DNA of 23,159 nucleotides from a virus: the IMG/VR virus record IMGVR_UViG_3300032296_004017, positions 1-23,159 of that record. One strand, given 5' to 3'. A program made the position numbers and the translations under genes. Numbering within the stretch: the first letter of the stretch is position 1; each line of letters starts with the position of its first letter. Positions 21,236 through 23,159 of this stretch are shown here, piece after piece. The notes under the pieces were generated by a model. It was not told the DNA's origin and did not search any database. It was given only the letters and a program-made list of their open reading frames with translations.

Positions 21236-21768
21236 TAACGATTTTTAAGTCTACGTAAAACTTCTTGGGTTAACTTAGCTTTACCTTGTTCTTCAAGTTC
21301 TTCACGTTTTCTATATTTTCTATATTCTTCAGGAGTCATATTACGTTCTTTATCAGTCATATAAGTATTACCTAAATCAGCATTTTCAGCATCTTGTTTT
21401 GGGTTAGTGTCAAGATTTCCTTTTTTGGCTTTTTCAGAAGCTATATCCATAAAATCTTTTTCTTTTTCATTAATAGGAACACCACTTGGAGTAACAGTAT
21501 TTTTACGTAAACCATAAAGATATCGCATATATTTTTCTATATCTTCTTTACTAAATCCTCCATCATCTATTAATATATCACGAATACCTTTATCTAAAAT
21601 GCTAATTTCATCATTTGGATTATTACTACCAGGTATCTCAACAAAGATTTTTCTCATTGCTTCTAAAGGAATATCACCAGGTTGTATAGTAACTGATTTG
21701 ATAAATTCGCCTATGTCTTCTAATGTAGATGTTTCTATTTCTTTAACTAATTTATATTTGTATGCCAT
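21235..21768 (-). CDS. Charged hypothetical phage protein, 177 aa
   Basis: Not recognised. The first 90 residues look folded (YKLVKEIETSTLEDIGEFI... and DEISILDKGIRDILI), including a short block with FSKEDIEKYMRYLYGLRKN near 73-91. The last 75 residues are polar and Lys/Glu/Asn-rich, likely extended, with PEEYRKYRKREELEEQGK and a basic end. No Cys pairs, membrane segment or enzyme motif. It begins 1 base after the Dps-like gene's stop and is part of the first transcription unit of the window. A structural or assembly role is a guess from context only. Confidence 0.7.
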   Translation of the reverse strand: MAYKYKLVKEIETSTLEDIGEFIKSVTIQPGDIPLEAMRKIFVEIPGSNNPNDEISILDKGIRDILIDDGGFSKEDIEKYMRYLYGLRKNTVTPSGVPINEKEKDFMDIASEKAKKGNLDTNPKQDAENADLGNTYMTDKERNMTPEEYRKYRKREELEEQGKAKLTQEVLRRLKNR

Positions 21769-21769
21769 G

Positions 21770-22132
21770 TTATTTTAAATATGAAAGTTTATATATAGTT
21801 GATTTGATTAATTCAGTTACAGTATCAATCTGGTTTTGTAGATAACTGTCTTCTGTTACTTCGTATGCTTGATAAGCAGCATCACATAACGTTTCAAGAT
21901 ATGCTACAACTTGTTCTCTACCAGTATATTGTTTTAAATTAAAGTTAGTATAATCAGTTATAATACCATTTTTACCTTGGTATGACTCTACTAAAGCATC
22001 AATTAAAGGAACAACACCCTCATAATATGCTTGTAAAGCAATATGTTCAGCGTATGAAGGTGTTTGTAAATGGAAAACGTGGGTTTGTGTTCTTGAATGA
22101 AACAGATATGAGATAAATTTAGAAAACTCCAT
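21770..22132 (-). CDS. Dps/ferritin-like protein (DUF5856 type), 120 aa
   Basis: An all-helical 120-residue protein. The first helix pair has SRTQTHVFHLQTPSYAEHIA followed by AYYEGVVPLIDALVES: His18, His21, Glu29, His30, Asp45 and Glu49 are spaced like the metal ligands of Dps/ferritin four-helix bundles. The second half (DAAYQAYEVTEDSY..., QIDTVTELIKSTIYKLSYL) fits the last two helices, but is shorter than typical Dps (about 160). I recall the N-terminal block as DUF5856 in phages, related to DNA-protection proteins. Possible roles are iron sequestration, DNA binding or a virion component; none can be fixed here. The start overlaps the upstream stop (TAATG), so it is coupled to the GAF-like gene. 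Confidence 0.75.
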   Translation of the reverse strand: MEFSKFISYLFHSRTQTHVFHLQTPSYAEHIALQAYYEGVVPLIDALVESYQGKNGIITDYTNFNLKQYTGREQVVAYLETLCDAAYQAYEVTEDSYLQNQIDTVTELIKSTIYKLSYLK

Positions 22133-22758
22133 TATTGTGATTTTTTATTGGTTAAATAATTAGCCATTAGATTACCAATGGCACCTATTTTCTGACGTAT
22201 AAATATCCACTCGTTTGAAGTAAACTTATGTTTTTTACCAACATAGTGAATCCCCATAATTCCAATGATTCTATTATCTAAGCCTTTAATAGCAAACAAA
22301 TAAATAGATTTACATCCTGGACCATCTGCTTGATATAGATCAAGACCGTATGTAGGCCCAGCATTCATGTCTTCAATAATAATTTCTCCTTTTTCATATA
22401 AAACAGAGAATTGTTTACTAAATAGTGATACTGGAATATTTTGGAATAGTGTTTTTAATGAATTAGTATCGGGGGTAGTAATTTCATAAAACACTGAGAA
22501 TTTCTGGATGGATTTACCTGTGGGGTAAAAATGGCCTCCATTGTGGAATTGAGCAATATATATTTGATCACAATCTACTTCTTGCAAGATAGCGTCAAGT
22601 TGCTGCTCGATTATTTCATTATGCTGTATAGCATCTCTTAAAGGATCATTGTTAATTTTGCTGATGAATCTTTTCTCAACCCATTTTACTAGTAACGGAC
22701 CAAAAATTGAAGTTGTCAACGCAATAATGATCGGAACAATAATTTGAATCTCACTCAT
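22132..22758 (-). CDS. Membrane-anchored GAF-like protein, 208 aa
   Basis: Residues about 5-24 form one hydrophobic membrane segment (IIVPIIIALTTSIFGPLLV) followed by the positive patch KWVEKR, so the rest should be cytoplasmic. Residues 43-203 resemble a GAF-type sensor fold: a helix, IYIAQFHNGGHFYPTGKS with aromatic and His residues (about 67-83), FSVFYEITTP, an acidic loop, SIYLFAIKGLDNRIIGIMGI as paired strands, and a closing amphipathic helix EWIFIRQKIGAIGNLMANYL. No kinase or cyclase domain is attached. I recall similar proteins in T4-like marine phages without known function. It starts inside the upstream stop (ATGA overlap) and overlaps the Dps-like gene, so the three are coupled. Confidence 0.72.
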   Translation of the reverse strand: MSEIQIIVPIIIALTTSIFGPLLVKWVEKRFISKINNDPLRDAIQHNEIIEQQLDAILQEVDCDQIYIAQFHNGGHFYPTGKSIQKFSVFYEITTPDTNSLKTLFQNIPVSLFSKQFSVLYEKGEIIIEDMNAGPTYGLDLYQADGPGCKSIYLFAIKGLDNRIIGIMGIHYVGKKHKFTSNEWIFIRQKIGAIGNLMANYLTNKKSQ

Positions 22759-23159
22759 TTTTTTAAGCTTTGTAGGTATTTAATTGTTTCTTCTTTATTT
22801 TCTAGCAACTTTTGCTTTGAAGAACCAACCCAACGCTCTACATCTCCGGCTTCAGTGACATATGAAGTATTGGATTCACTTATTTCTTCATCAATCCAAA
22901 TATTAAAATCATTTATGATTCCATCAATATCTGAGTTGATGATATGTTTTTCATAATCGTTCCATAAACCTTTAATTTTTAATTCTGTTTCAAAGTCTAT
23001 TTGACAATCAAAACATCTTTTATATTGAAGATAAAACAACTTATCATTTTGCTTTTTCATGATGTTACTACAACAAGGACAAAAAAGCGGCAAATGAATT
23101 GATTCTTTTGCTTTATCTAGTTTAGTAATATTTTGTTTGATTCCGTTTTTAATAGTCCA
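22755..23159 (-). CDS. Zinc-ribbon phage protein, 5' end outside window
   Basis: At least 134 residues are visible and the frame stays open to the window edge. A TTG at 23093 is the first possible start inside the window, but coding-like sequence (W-T-I-K-N-G-I-K-Q-N) continues upstream to 23159, so the true start lies outside. Key feature: CPCC followed by YKRCFDCQIDFE, a four- or five-Cys zinc-ribbon pattern, then an acidic helical C-terminus. Such short zinc-ribbon proteins recur in T4-like phages of marine origin; no function is known to me. It overlaps the GAF-like gene by 4 bases. Confidence 0.78.
   Translation of the reverse strand, partial: WTIKNGIKQNITKLDKAKESIHLPLFCPCCSNIMKKQNDKLFYLQYKRCFDCQIDFETELKIKGLWNDYEKHIINSDIDGIINDFNIWIDEEISESNTSYVTEAGDVERWVGSSKQKLLENKEETIKYLQSLKK

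Noticed and set aside
22198-22206. Another ATATTTATA copy
   Set aside because: It encodes Ile-Phe-Ile inside the GAF-like gene and lies 65 bases from the next start, so it is probably coding coincidence.
1-23159. CRISPR array, insertion sequence, integrase or attachment site
   Set aside because: No spaced direct repeats, transposase or recombinase motifs on either strand; the only tandem repeat is the in-frame 9-bp array in the scaffold gene.

Overview
The window is a block of structural and DNA-packaging genes from a T4-like contractile-tailed phage (myovirus). All supported genes lie on the minus strand, so transcription runs from position 23159 towards 1. The module at the low-coordinate end gives the identity. 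In transcription order it holds a large terminase (gp17-like, 8117-6546), a portal (gp20-like, 6518-4629), three conserved virion-type genes (4587-1969), a prohead protease (gp21-like, 1966-1367), a 63-residue gene, and the start of an acidic scaffold/prohead-core protein (gp22-like, 964 to beyond the edge). The major capsid gene would be expected just outside the window. The DNA is AT-rich. Most start codons are preceded by A-rich leaders such as ATAAAATG rather than a Shine-Dalgarno sequence, and there is an Hc1/histone H1-like gene. Both traits suggest a Bacteroidota host, but this is inference.

Layout from high to low coordinates: 23159-21235 holds a zinc-ribbon protein cut by the edge, a membrane-anchored GAF-like protein, a Dps/ferritin-like (DUF5856-type) protein and a charged hypothetical protein. 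21212-20650 holds a short acidic protein and a 57-residue histone H1-like protein, closed by a strong terminator. 20587-16791 is a tight run of small proteins, many starting with the same kind of amphipathic helix and some with Cys-rich or EF-hand-like elements. 16741-12233 holds an 895-residue protein with an AT-hook-like motif, an 84-residue basic protein and a 528-residue modular protein with a cupin-like segment. 12199-11331 is a gene split by a 10-A run that contains a perfect A AAA AAG slippery site. 11200-8134 holds an FAD-dependent oxidoreductase, a DGPA/MORN-like small protein, a processed-protein candidate, a NadR/AAA-type kinase and another short helix-start protein, followed by terminase.

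The most notable pattern is that about ten proteins begin with a short amphipathic helix ending in (L/I)-x-E near residue 12-21; in four of them the Glu is exactly residue 20. (L/I)-x-E is the cleavage consensus of the T4 gp21 prohead protease, and such N-terminal peptides target T4 internal proteins into the prohead. A gp21-like protease is encoded here. The simplest reading is that this region encodes a large set of internal capsid proteins that are packaged and then trimmed, several with DNA-binding features (histone H1-like, AT-hook, Dps-like). A second pattern is a short motif, ATATTTAT(A/T/G/C), repeated 14-33 bases before at least seven start codons, probably a late promoter or leader element. 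Four hairpin terminators divide the strand into transcription units.
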